DNA from: Apostichopus japonicus
Lineage: Eukaryota; Echinodermata; Holothuroidea; Aspidochirotida; Stichopodidae
Direction: 5' to 3'
Length of the DNA: 64,000 nucleotides
Assembly: GCF_037975245.1 (NCBI RefSeq)
Contig: NC_092582.1
Span: 5,188,001-5,252,000 of the forward strand
A program made the position numbers and the translations under genes. Positions 13,555 through 23,239 of this stretch are shown piece after piece. Each line of letters begins with the position of its first letter. The stretch's first letter is position 1. Below the pieces are notes generated by a model. The model was not told the origin of the DNA. It worked only from the letters and a program-made list of their open reading frames with translations, and made no database searches.

Positions 13555-13700
13555 AACCCTCAGTCCGACAACTTTTCAGTCCGACAAGTTTTCAGTCCGA
13601 AAATGAAATACACGTTTTCAGTCCGAAAATAAAATACACGTTTTCAGTCCGAAAATAAAATACACGTTTTCAGTCCGGAAATGAAATACACATTTTCAGT
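13555..13700. repeat. 26-bp tandem repeat
   Basis: The unit TTTTCAGTCCGAAAATAAAA plus TACACG is repeated about five times. The first copies are shortened and the last is diverged. It directly abuts the gypsy fragment. Confidence 0.8.
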
Positions 13701-13936
13701 TGAGGAATGAAAGGAGTTTTATTGCCATAATATCACCAATAAACTGTGAAAGCCTGAACCAATAGTAAAGAAATCGATTGAATCTTTCGTATAAAGTCTG
13801 ACATCACCGGCCTCAGCAAAGACTTAGGACCCCTTAACAACTATCAGTTCTACAAACATATGTAATCCGTTCTTTGCTCCTTAATCCGCTTCCTGTATAG
13901 TCATGGGTTATTTGGTTCAAATTCCATTAATGCCAT

Positions 13937-14243
13937 TTACACTTACCTAGCGTCATACTTTCATTGTGTTACACTTTGTACTTTTCATTCGACTGCCAAG
14001 TGTGTAGACGAAAGTCCCAGGGGGGCCGAAGATTCCAATATATTTTCTAAATATAATAAATATCATATATATATAAATATGTATATGTATATATATAAAT
14101 ATGTATATATGTATATATAAATATATATATGTATATATATATATATACATATACATATTTATATATATTTATATATATGTATATATATAAATATATATAA
14201 ATATAAATATAAATATATATAAATATATATATATATTTATATA

Positions 14244-14309
<66 letters not shown>

Positions 14310-14345
14310 TATATTTATTTATATTTATATTTATTTATATTTACA
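13937..14345. mobile_element. dispersed repeat arm plus (TA)n-rich tract
   Basis: Positions 13937-14049 resemble 31083-31192: both carry CATACTTTCATTGTGTTA-like, TCATTCGACTGCCAAGT and CCAATATATTTTCTA words in the same order. Here the arm is followed by about 290 bases of TA/TAAATA repeats ending just before the SET exon at 14393. It is probably a relict of the same inverted-repeat element that is complete at 30841-31129. Confidence 0.6.
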
Positions 14346-14392
14346 CTTTCAATGAAAACTTGTAAATATTTGCACTTTGCTTTGCAGTTTAG

Positions 14393-14546
14393 GAAGAGGC
14401 GTATTTGCAAGTCAAAAGTTTGAAAAGGGAGACTTTCTGCTCGAGTACTGTGGGAAACTGCTCACAGGGGAAGAAGGAGATATACTAGAGCAAAACATTT
14501 CTACTGGATTCCGATTTTTCTTCAAATCCAAAGGACAGGAATTCTG
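14393..14546 (+). CDS. exon: SET domain, first half
   Basis: The acceptor is TTTAG before 14393, two bases inside a stronger-looking GCAG site that would break the frame. The donor is CTG|GTGAGT. It encodes GRGVFASQKFEKGDFLLEY and runs on through a Glu/Gly-rich segment to a Phe-rich strand. This matches the SAM-binding N-terminal half of KMT5A-type SET domains. It enters in phase 1 and ends in phase 2. Confidence 0.8.
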
Positions 14547-14696
14547 GTGAGTAAAACATTCATTGATTCCTGTAAATATATTGGTAGCTTGTTCAATAGC
14601 AAAGTGGTGGCAGGTTATACTGCTGCCTTTTTTCTGTTATTTTTTCTGGTAAGAATTTTTTTATGTTGGCTTAATATGCTTTCGTCGTTTTCACAG

Positions 14697-14911
14697 TATT
14701 GAATGCTTCAGAAGAACCAAGTATTGGACCAACATTTGGGCGCTTGGTGAACCATGGCTAAAAAGATGAATTGAACGTTAAGCTAACTGTAGTTGACATT
14801 GAAGGCACTCCTGCATTGTGTTTATTTGCACTTTGTGATATTCAAGAAGGGGAAGAGCTGCTATACAACTATGGAGTCAAACACCTACCATGGCTGCAGC
14901 AACAGGCTAAG
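14697..14911 (+). CDS. exon: SET domain, second half, with a frameshift and a stop
   Basis: The exon lies between TTTTCACAG and AAG|GTGCGT. The expected reading through ASEEPSIGPTFGRLVNHG needs one base fewer near 14701-14706 than is present. A TAA codon (14759-14761) then follows NHG directly. Beyond it the frame continues as KDELNVKLTVVDIEG and ends with EELLYNYG, which carries the catalytic Tyr region. Homology therefore runs across the whole exon although the reading frame does not. Confidence 0.75.
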
Positions 14912-15481
14912 GTGCGTAGTACTCACTCCTTCAATGTCATATACTGTACCAAGCAAAACTACAGTTTGAGTAGTTTTCTTAAATGAAAAGAGTTCAGTCT
15001 TGGGCAAAGTTATGGATGGATGTGAAAATTCTTATATACACTTATCTGTTAAAGTTGGATTTATACAAACATGTTCAAGTTGTTATCTAGCTGTAATAAA
15101 CATATTTAAAGGTAGTTTGTGTTGTTTTAATGTTGCACATAGAGTACATGTGCACAGCAAAGGTGCATCATCTGTATTTTAACAAACTTCCAAACAAGGA
15201 ACTAATATGTATCTATAGTCCCTCGAAGTGTGACATGATTATCTTAAATATTGCACTGAATGGCCAAATACCCTAACCATGAAATGTTTATGACAAGGGG
15301 GTTCTTCTCTTATTCGTAATTGCTGACATGTTGTATTAATTTTGGGGTTGCAAAAGATTGCTTTCTTTTAGCCTAGTACACAAAATCCTTGCCTTTTTAT
15401 TGATTGACTGTCCCAATCATGATGCCATGCGGCTCATGGTCTCAATCATGTCGCTTAATGGTGTTAATTACTTTAATTAAG

Positions 15482-15595
15482 GTTTCCATCAATGCAGCCA
15501 AGAATAGAAAAGAAACAGAGAGTGACAAGGAATCAGGGAATGGAGATGAAACAATGGATGAAAGAGATCATGCAGATAATATTAAACCATTTCAG
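15482..15595 (+). CDS. exon: charged linker between SET and kinase
   Basis: The exon is phase 0 at both ends, with acceptor AATTAAG and donor TTTCAG|GTGAGT. It encodes 38 residues rich in Lys, Glu, Asp and Asn with no known motif. The acceptor has a weak pyrimidine tract, so the left border is the least certain in this gene. Confidence 0.5.
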
Positions 15596-15934
15596 GTGAG
15601 TAACAAATGTTTTTCTACTGGAAATAGCAATCTTCAAAATACTGCTAACATAACATTGTAGTAAAAGCTTCGTAGAGACAATTCATACAAGGATCTGTAA
15701 ATAGAAGTGTTAAGACTATCTTACAAGTGTACATACTTCTGCCTGTGTTTGTCTAGCAAACTTTATTTGGATGAAGACATTGTTGAGCATAGATTCCAAT
15801 GTGTTGAAGTTTATTCATTAGCCTCCTATATTTTCAAGTATACACCTTCAATATGGTCCTTGGTTTGTAGACTGTGGACTTAAATATGACTGATTAATTC
15901 AGGATATCTGTGGTAGTTAGAAAACAAAAACCTT

Positions 15935-16505
15935 TAATGATGGTCATAGTGTTTGAGAGTGGATTCTAACCTCGCTGTTACATTGACTTTGTCAAATCAT
16001 ATCCACCTAAACGTACAGTGTTTACCTAATGACCCTTACTATGGTCCTGTGTTTGAGGGTGGATTCTAACCTGTCTGTTACAGTTACTTTTATATGGCTA
16101 CTGAATGTACAGTGTATACCTAATGACCCTTACCATGGTCCTGTGTTTGAGGGTGGATTCTAACCGTTACAGTTACTTTTATATGGCTACTGAATGTACA
16201 GTGTATACCTAATGACCCTTACCATGGTGACATGGTCCTGTGTTTGAGGGTGGATTCTAACATGTCTGTTACAGTTACTTTTTCATGGCTACTGAATGTA
16301 TAGTGTATACCTAATGACCCTTACCATGGTCCTGTGTTTGAGGGTGGATTCTAACCTGTCTGTTACAGTTACTTTTTCATGGCTACTGAATGAACAGTGT
16401 ATACCTAATGACCCTTACTATGGTCCTGTGTTTGAGGGTGGATTCTAACCTGTCTGTTACAGTTACGTTTTAAAATCATGGCCACCTGAGTGTAAAGTGT
16501 TTACC
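15935..16505. repeat. tandem repeat of about 90-105 bp, six copies
   Basis: Each unit contains GTGTTTGAGGGTGGATTCTA, then CTGTTACAGTTAC, and CCTAATGACCCTTAC. Copies start near 15951, 16052, 16145, 16240, 16337 and 16430 with small length changes. The array lies in the intron before the kinase exon. It shares the word CCTGTGTTTGAGG with the arrays at 23-28 kb. Confidence 0.8.
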
Positions 16506-16627
16506 TAATTAGCATATACAGGTCTCTTGGAAGAAGTTATGTTAAAATAACTGTTGGATGTTCTTTCTCTCAAGTCAGTGTTTTGTTAGAAATTGATTTA
16601 ATGCAATTGAATTTTGTTCTTTATTAG

Positions 16628-17107
16628 AACCAACAGCGATGGGCTCTTCAGTTAGAGCAGCTCCTAAACAAAGACTCTGGAGTTTGTGTCAAGTCAATTG
16701 GGCGACTTTCTTTCAGCAGGCAGTACAAAATTGCTGATGGTAGCAATGGCGCACAAATTTTCATTGGACTGGTAGATGAGCAATGGCCTGTAGCAATCAA
16801 AAGACTGCACCAGGGCACCCACTCTATGGAACAAATGTTAATAAAGTGCTTAATGATGGCATGCAAGGATCAAAGCATTTGTTAAGAAACACACTTTCGG
16901 AAGAAGATGATGACTTTCTCTATTTAGCTTCACCCCTTTGTGAATATAACTTAGAGGAAATAATTGAAAACAAGGGGAACCCATTAAGACCTCAGCTCAC
17001 AGCAAACAAAAGAGCATCTCTAACTTATCAACTTATGCTCGGCATTGCAGAATTGCATCAACTGAACATTCTCCACCGGGACTTGAAACCAAGTAATGTT
17101 CTCTCAG
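16628..17107 (+). CDS. exon: kinase N-lobe and catalytic loop, one frame break
   Basis: The exon is entered in phase 0 after TTTATTAG and left in phase 1 at CTCAG|GTAAGC. It starts with a helix-like segment and then SIGRLSFSRQYKIADGSNG, like the start of IRE1 kinase domains. The VAIK lysine codon is at 16799-16801. The first frame ends at TAA 16883-16885. The homologous continuation (LLRNTLSEEDDDFLYLA...LCEYNLEE) is in the next frame, so about one base has been lost between 16865 and 16885. The exon closes on ILHRDLKPSNVLS, with HRD codons at 17074-17082. The class is IRE1/RNase L-like, judged from the order of motifs. Confidence 0.8.
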
Positions 17108-18050
17108 GTAAGCAGTCACAGGGCTTGTTTGAGAGTCATTTCAGAATGTTGTATTGAGTATTAGAGATTTCCATTCCATGGTGCTGGTCATTAACTTGTT
17201 TGTATCAAATTCAACACAACTTTTGCACAGCATTACAAAAACCAACAGCAGAAGAGCCATGCATGATTGTAATTTTGGTCACAGGTCAATGAGAATTGCC
17301 CTCAATTTTAAGCATGCTAAAACTGTTAGTCCCAGTTTGCCTTCAAGTTATCACTCTCAGTATTGATTTATATTTTACAGTCAAATCTTTTGAATGATGT
17401 TATTCATTCCAAATTTTTGGTTAATACACATAGTGCTAGAAAATTTGAAATTTTCATTTAAACATTAAGAATGATAACTTTTGTTTACATTACAATTTGC
17501 TATGTGAGTGTCATTCAGGGCTGCCCAACAGCCAGCTAGTAAATTGAATATCAAAACAATCTGCTTGCTTGTAAACAGAGATAAAGATAAAGGTGTGATT
17601 ACAGGATCACACAGGCAAAGAAATAGGCAATTCATATTCTTTCAGTTTGTTTACATCAAATGCATAATGGGAATTATATAAAGGAATACCTCCCAGTGGT
17701 TCTTTCTTATTCGCCAAAATAAGCAATATATATTATTTAAAGTCTCAGTGAGGAAAAGTACCACCGAGCAAATGAGGTAGAATTAAATTTGTAAATGTCC
17801 ATTTTACTATATCATTTTACCAAGTTAAAGCCACAAACATTGCAGTGGTTTTAAAATCATGTAGAAGAAACTTTTAATTTAATAGCTTTACAGCTTCAAT
17901 TAAAACAGAAAATCATATATAAAGGTATAATTTTATTTTATTAGTAATGTAAAAGTAACAATAGTCACCTTTCTGTGCAGAAATCAAATTGTCTTTTATG
18001 GATTTATTGTCTATACTAATTGCACATTAATTGCTTTTGTTTGTTCATAG

Positions 18051-18208
18051 ATCACAATGAAAAGATACTTCTGGGAGATTTTGGTATTTCTAGACAATTT
18101 ACCCATGGCACTACCCTTCTTACAAAAGCAATGGGAACTTTCTGCTGGACAAGTCCTGAAAACACCAGCAACAATCGTTGCCGATACAAGAAGTCATCTG
18201 ATATCCAG
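18051..18208 (+). CDS. exon: kinase DFG and activation segment
   Basis: The acceptor is TTGTTCATAG and the donor ATCCAG|GTGAGA. The split codon with the previous exon gives Asp. It encodes LLGDFGISRQF, a short loop with TTLLTKAMGTFCW, and SPEN in place of the usual APE. Asp, Phe and Gly of DFG are intact. It ends in phase 0 at SSDIQ, where IRE1 kinases continue into the C-lobe. No exon for that continuation was recognised downstream. Confidence 0.8.
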
Positions 18209-19293
18209 GTGAGACATAACAACTATTTGCTTTGATTAACAGGATTGCTGCTGTATTTGAGCCACTGTCAAGCTACTTAAATATATCTTGGCAGTAAAAA
18301 AATTACTCACAAATTGATTTAAACTGTCTGTTTCAGCCAGCATTTGTTTAACGAGGGAATAGTGAAGTATATACCACTTTATCCAGTCTGTTCTTTATGT
18401 CATTATGTTGGTTGCACTTACATACCACTTCCTTGAGATTAGACATGTTAATTACATTATAAGTATATATATTTCATTTTCAAGATATCAAAATAAAATG
18501 TGATAGCTTTTGCAATGATCCTGCTATTGCTTTCATACAATTACTGTTAGGTCAATAATATATGAACAGTGAAGCCCTGTTTGAAGAGTTGACTATTATA
18601 TATTTTGTCACAAAAAAATCAATAGAATGGACAAGCTCTTGATTTTGGGACAGTAGGATTTTCCCGTAGAGACAGAAAGTTTTCCTGGTAAAGAAAGATG
18701 ACGTGAGAAAACAATACAAGTTCTTGTTTTACACTAAAGGACTTTCAGTACATTTGTACAATGATTATAAGCCACAATTGAAAATTGGAAATGAGACAAC
18801 TGTGGGTGATTTCACATTGTTTTGCCATGCACTCCATAAGTCATGGGATAACTTCATTTGCCATGACAGTAATACTTTTTGCCATGGAAGGTTTATTTAG
18901 CCCTGTTAGCTTATTTGCAAATTAAGAAGGGTCACTGTTCGGTGGACGGTCACCTCTGGTAATGTGATTGTGGAATCTATTATTCATATGCCTCATTCTT
19001 GAATATTGTTAACTCCATGTTATTTTCAAGACTACTTCTGATCAGTGATAAAGCATGGAATTGGGTAAGGAGTATAACGCTTCTCCACTTCACTCCTACT
19101 TAGTGTTACATACATACATAGATTACAAATAATCAATCTTAATAACTGTTATGAAAACACCTTGTCCAATCTACATAGATCTAACTACTCATCCATGCAA
19201 CAACCTCTCTTTTCTTCTTAGATTATAAACACCATGTTATCAAATGACTCTTTTATGCTAAAATAAATTATTTGTATAATAAAACACTTCCCA

Positions 19294-19357
19294 AACGGGA
19301 GGCCCGTGGTTCGAATCCCGGTGGAGGCTGAAAGTTTTTTCACTGTTCTTGATTTTC
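19294..19357 (+). mobile_element. tRNA-derived SINE fragment, 3' half
   Basis: GTGGTTCGAATCCCGG is a B-box-like word, followed by TGGAGGCTGAAAGTTTTTTC and ACTGTTCTTG. The same 3' segment occurs in the fuller SINE at 46753-46858 on the other strand. No A-box is visible here, so only the 3' part remains. Confidence 0.6.
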
Positions 19358-19666
19358 CAACTCATTACGATTTTCATTTATATATATTCATTTGCCTTTG
19401 TCGTTTACCTCCATTGCATTAACATATATATATATATATATATATAAATATATATATTGCAATTCAAGGACGAGTTTGATTAAAAGTTGATTTTACAAAA
19501 TGTTTGCATATAAGCAGGCATGTATCTGTTTAATTGTTCACTGTTTTGGGGCATCAAATCTGCCAATATATGGCCTGTTTATGTGAACCATTGGCCACTT
19601 CAGCTATGTCGAAAATCACTCTGATCTTTGTGTTGTTATCATATTCAATTATTTTTTCTTTTTTAG

Positions 19667-20022
19667 AAAATCATCTCAATCCTGATAGTTGCACCATACA
19701 ATATTGTGCAGACACCAAAAATCAAAGTGATCCTTTGCCAGACCAAATGGATGCAGAGACTGTCCCTAGTGGATCTGCAGACACCAAAAATCAAAGTGAT
19801 CCTTTGCCAGACCAGATGGATGCAGAGACTGTCCCTAGTGGATCTGCAGACACCAAAAATCAAAGTGATCCTTTGCCAGACCAGATGGATGCAGAGACTG
19901 TCTTTAGTGGATCTGCAGACACCAAAAATCAAAGTGATCCTTTGCCAGACCAAATGGATGCAGAGACTGTCCTAAGTGCATTCTCATTTGTGTCAAGTGG
20001 CTTAAAGCATCGGTCCCAGCAG
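19667..20022 (+). CDS. exon: acidic 23-residue repeats before the BRCT
   Basis: The acceptor is TTTTTTAG and the donor CAGCAG|GTGAGT. It enters in phase 1 and ends in phase 0. The repeat unit reads ADTKNQSDPLPDQMDAETV plus a short PSGS-like end. The last residues (SFVSSGL) resemble the strand that opens the first BRCT of BRCA1. Confidence 0.75.
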
Positions 20023-22707
20023 GTGAGTGGTATTCTGTCCATTGACATGTGTGTTAACTTAAGAAACTTTCTGTTATCAAGACCATATGTCAGGACACAC
20101 TCACACAGCTGATAGCTATTTTTATGAAAAGGGAGATAAATATATCCTTCCTATTGCTGTACAGTTTTTTGTTTATGCATGTGTTGGGGAATATTTTGTC
20201 AGAGTTTGGGTTATCAACAGCCATTTTGACAACAACAGGCAGATTTAGGGATCTTTTCAAAACTTGAAGGCAAGTGAAAACAACATACTGTAAACATTTT
20301 TGCTCTCCATACCAAACTTAACTTTGCTAATGCAATATGCATATAGGTTAGGCCTATTCATTCATTGCAGGGTGAGTTGTATTATTCGGTGCAGACTGTC
20401 CATTATTGTGCTCTTATCTTTAATCTTAAGGACTTTTTGGTCAAAGACTTGTGATTATCCAGAATACTAATAGCTTTGGTTGAAATTCAGCTCACGCTGT
20501 GACAAAGGGTTTTTAATTGGACTCTTATTAGCTGCTCTAATTCATACTTGTCATTATGGTATGAGTTACTGTACCATTGGTGCTCTTGTGAACTCCTTTA
20601 AGAGGTATTTGACATTTATGTGAACATTCTCTTTTGTGCATGCATGGATATGAATATTACTGACTTGTAAAGAAAGTTATTCACTATCTGTTATTTCTAG
20701 TGTTAGAATTTACATGATTGTGCTTCAGACTTTGAAAATCGATCAAAAGTAAGATCCTAAATATACTCTTCAATTAAGAGCATAAATGTGGTTTATATTC
20801 TTATTTATAAGTGACATATACTCACTTCAATTTTTTTTAACCTATCTGATTTTGCTATACAGAATCATATACAGAAGCTGGCAGACCTCCATGGTTGTAG
20901 ATATACTGCAATGATAGAGAGTACCACAACCCATGTTATTCTCATTGCTGGTGAGTATTGTTGTAACTCTATTTTAATGTCTTCTCATTCTTTTATCAGT
21001 TAGTTAACTCGCTTCATGTTATTGGTAACTTCAAAATCTTTTAAGTAATCATTAACCAACAGCACATGTGAATAAAATATCTAAACTCATGGATTTCAGT
21101 ATTCTTTCATATATCTTCATGTTTGAGTTTAATTGCTGGGTGTGATAAGGAGTTCTTTAATACCCTTAAAAGTGTGCACTTGTTGACATTGTCAAAATTC
21201 TGACCTTAGGCTGACCTTCTTGAATGTCATTCATAAACTTTATTAACTAGTGCAGGTTGTGTACATACATTTTATCAAGGACTGATTAGGTCATTTCACA
21301 AACAATAAAGGAAGCAAAATCACTTTGTGTTTTAAATCTTTTTTGCAGAAAAGGGGAAATGTCCCAGAACTATGAAGTATATTACAGGCATTGCTGCTGG
21401 ATTGTGGATAGTGAGCTACTCATGTAAGTTTAAATGAATTTGTCTGTCCATGTGACTATATATGTTTATAATATGTTCTTATCACCTGCACATATGCTTG
21501 ATCAGTCCTTTAACCTGCAGTGTTGTACAAAGATTCTGTTTCTGATTTAGGACTATGCCCTATATAGTAGGACAAAAGTCATTCAGTATGAAGATGTTGG
21601 TCACTCAGTAAGGCAGTGTTAGGGCAGAAAAGGATGAAGAAGTCAAAACTGTAGAACATCAAAGGGTGACGACAGATTAAAGTTCAAGAGTGGCTTTGGC
21701 CTTTGGACAAAATGTTAACCAAAATAAGCAACACCCATCAGTTGCTCTAGCGATAGCAGAACTCATATAGAACTATCTTTAAAAAACTTTTTCAGTTACA
21801 ACTTTTAAATATGGAATTGTTTCCAATTATATGTCTCTCTGCTAAGCACTTATAATCATCCTTGTTTGAAACAGGTCATTTTGTAAATGGAAGTTATATA
21901 TGGTACAACACAGTAACTTGACATATTGAGAGTGATTAGACAGTTAAATGGAAGTTGCATTGGGCATACAGTTTCAAAACATTTGTGTGTTATTGGAATT
22001 TGAAATATACTGACTACATGTGTAGGTTTCACTCCTTTATGCTTGGAGCATGTGTGGTATGGCAGCAGCTAATGATGATATGTTAATGCGTACAAATTAA
22101 GAAACAATTTTGTTCTGTCCACCTGTTTGCATTAGGGGTGCTTCTTTGCATGCCACTCATTTGAATGAGTTTTTGAAATTTTGCTGAGCCATTTTGGTTC
22201 CTGAACTTCTTGTATTTTGAACAGGGGAAGTTTAAAGTGATAATGATCATAAATAGACAAATGTCTTGCAGCTCAGCAAATGTGCATATATTGAGAATGA
22301 TCTCTTGCTATTACTTCATTGAATATATGTTGAAAGCAGTTCTTAATGGTAGATATTAAGCTTCCAATTTTATTTCTTTGCTGACGGTAGTTTTGGAAAT
22401 TTCTATAATAATTAAGAGGTACAGCACTTGAGATTTTAAGAAGTTCTGAAAATCAGCCATTAAAAATGTAATGTACTGTAGATAATGGTTCTTCATGTTT
22501 TGTCTATATTCTCATCCCTTTGTAATATAGGGGTACAATCTTCCCTCAAAGCTGGCAGGCTTCTTGCAGAAGCAGACTTCGAAATCATTGGTGACTCTTT
22601 GGGTGTCCATTATGGCCCTATGAGGGCAAGGACCAGAAGAGAAGGAAAGCCTCTCTTATCCAAATACTCCATCTCCCTGCTTGGGGAATCAAGTAGCGGT
22701 CCTGAAG
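19667..22707 (+). CDS. BRCA1-type BRCT protein, partial gene (gene-level entry)
   Basis: Four exons (19667-20022, 20863-20950, 21349-21423, 22531-22707) join without a phase conflict. The first encodes four in-frame copies of a 23-residue acidic repeat and ends in FVSSGLKHRSQQ. The next three form one BRCT repeat: KLADLHG, TTTHVILIA, RTMKYITGIAAGLWIVSYSW and GPMRARTRR. The spacing and the words TTHV, RT.KY..GIA.G.W.VSY.W and GP.RAR match the first BRCT repeat of BRCA1 better than that of BARD1. BRCA1-family BRCT pairs bind phospho-Ser motifs in DNA-damage signalling in the nucleus. The second BRCT was not found in the window, and the exon at 19667 needs an upstream phase-1 partner. It could be the 3' part of the SET-kinase transcript or a separate gene. 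Confidence 0.75.
19708..19980 (+). repeat. 69-bp coding minisatellite, four copies
   Basis: Copies start at 19708, 19777, 19846 and 19915. The unit is a multiple of three, the copies are almost identical, and the flanking exon frame is kept throughout. An antisense open frame across it is only a by-product of the repeat. Confidence 0.9.
20863..20950 (+). CDS. exon: BRCT, first helix and strand
   Basis: Phase 0 in, phase 1 out (GCTG|GTGAGT). It encodes NHIQKLADLHGCRYTAMIES and TTTHVILIA, the conserved TTHV of BRCT domains. Confidence 0.8.
21349..21423 (+). CDS. exon: BRCT central helix
   Basis: The exon lies between TTTTGCAG and TCAT|GTAAGT, phase 1 in and phase 1 out. It encodes CPRTMKYITGIAAGLWIVSY. 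The invariant Trp of the BRCT third helix and the Gly of the GIA turn are present. Confidence 0.85.
22531..22707 (+). CDS. exon: end of the BRCT repeat and inter-BRCT linker
   Basis: The exon is entered in phase 1 after GTAATATAG and the split codon gives Trp. It encodes WVQSSLKAGRLLAEADFEI, then GPMRARTRREGKP, and leaves at GAAG|GTGATT. The GPMRAR segment sits where BRCA1 has GPKRAR between its two BRCT repeats. Confidence 0.8.
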
Positions 22708-23239
22708 GTGATTTACATGAGAGTTGTTCATTTCTCATTACAAATTCTGTTTTTGGGGAAACCAATTTACTTTTACTTTTTGTATCATTGGGAAATCATT
22801 TTGTTAGTACATTGTAGGGAAAGAGGGCCAATTGTGAAGTTTAAAATGTCTAAGCATGTGAAATCATGTGGTGATGATACTAGTAACATTTATATTTCTA
22901 TCACATGCCTTTAGACCACTACAAAGGCGTCTGATGCAAATGACCATAATAAATTTCTTACAAAAATATGCATATGGTTTCCGTGGCAAATTGGTTACAC
23001 TGGATCAGAAACCCTTAAGACAATTACAAAAAGAAAATTCACATGTTTTAAATAGGCAGTTCTGATCCATTAGACCTCATTTGTGGTGACCCCTGATCTA
23101 TCTTTGGGTCTCTGCTTTTCAAAAGTTATGTTATTGATGTACTTATTTCTGAAAATTTCTCATTGGTTATGTTGAAGATGACACAAATTTATTTTTCACT
23201 GACAGTGATCTATGGCAGCAACCATGGTTAACAGAAAAT
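22708..23239. other. intron or spacer, no exon recognised
   Basis: No second BRCT exon could be read here on the + strand. Confidence 0.4.

Larger units (their letters stand above)
7605..18208 (+). pseudogene. SET-domain / IRE1-like kinase chimeric gene, disrupted copy (gene-level entry)
   Basis: Six exons on the + strand (7605-7714, 14393-14546, 14697-14911, 15482-15595, 16628-17107, 18051-18208) join in compatible phases at every junction. The order is a KMT5A-like lysine methyltransferase SET domain, a Lys/Glu/Asp-rich linker, and the N-lobe plus catalytic and activation loops of a kinase like IRE1/RNase L. SET motifs present are GRGVFA, NHG (usually NHS) and EELLYNYG. Kinase motifs present are VAIK, HRDLKPSN and DFG. 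Three lesions break it: one extra base near 14701-14706, TAA at 14759-14761, and a one-base frame loss before TAA 16883-16885. Neither the kinase C-lobe nor an RNase domain was found before 19.6 kb. It is either a pseudogene or a gene carrying assembly indels. The single-gene reading rests on phase agreement, not on transcript evidence. Confidence 0.6.

Noticed and set aside
18703-18900. 65-codon open frame as a possible kinase C-lobe exon
   Set aside because: It shows none of the C-lobe motifs expected after the activation segment, and no acceptor gives a phase-0 entry.
19663-19953. 96-codon antisense open frame
   Set aside because: It is the reverse reading of the 69-bp coding repeat; the sense frame has splice sites and leads into BRCT exons.
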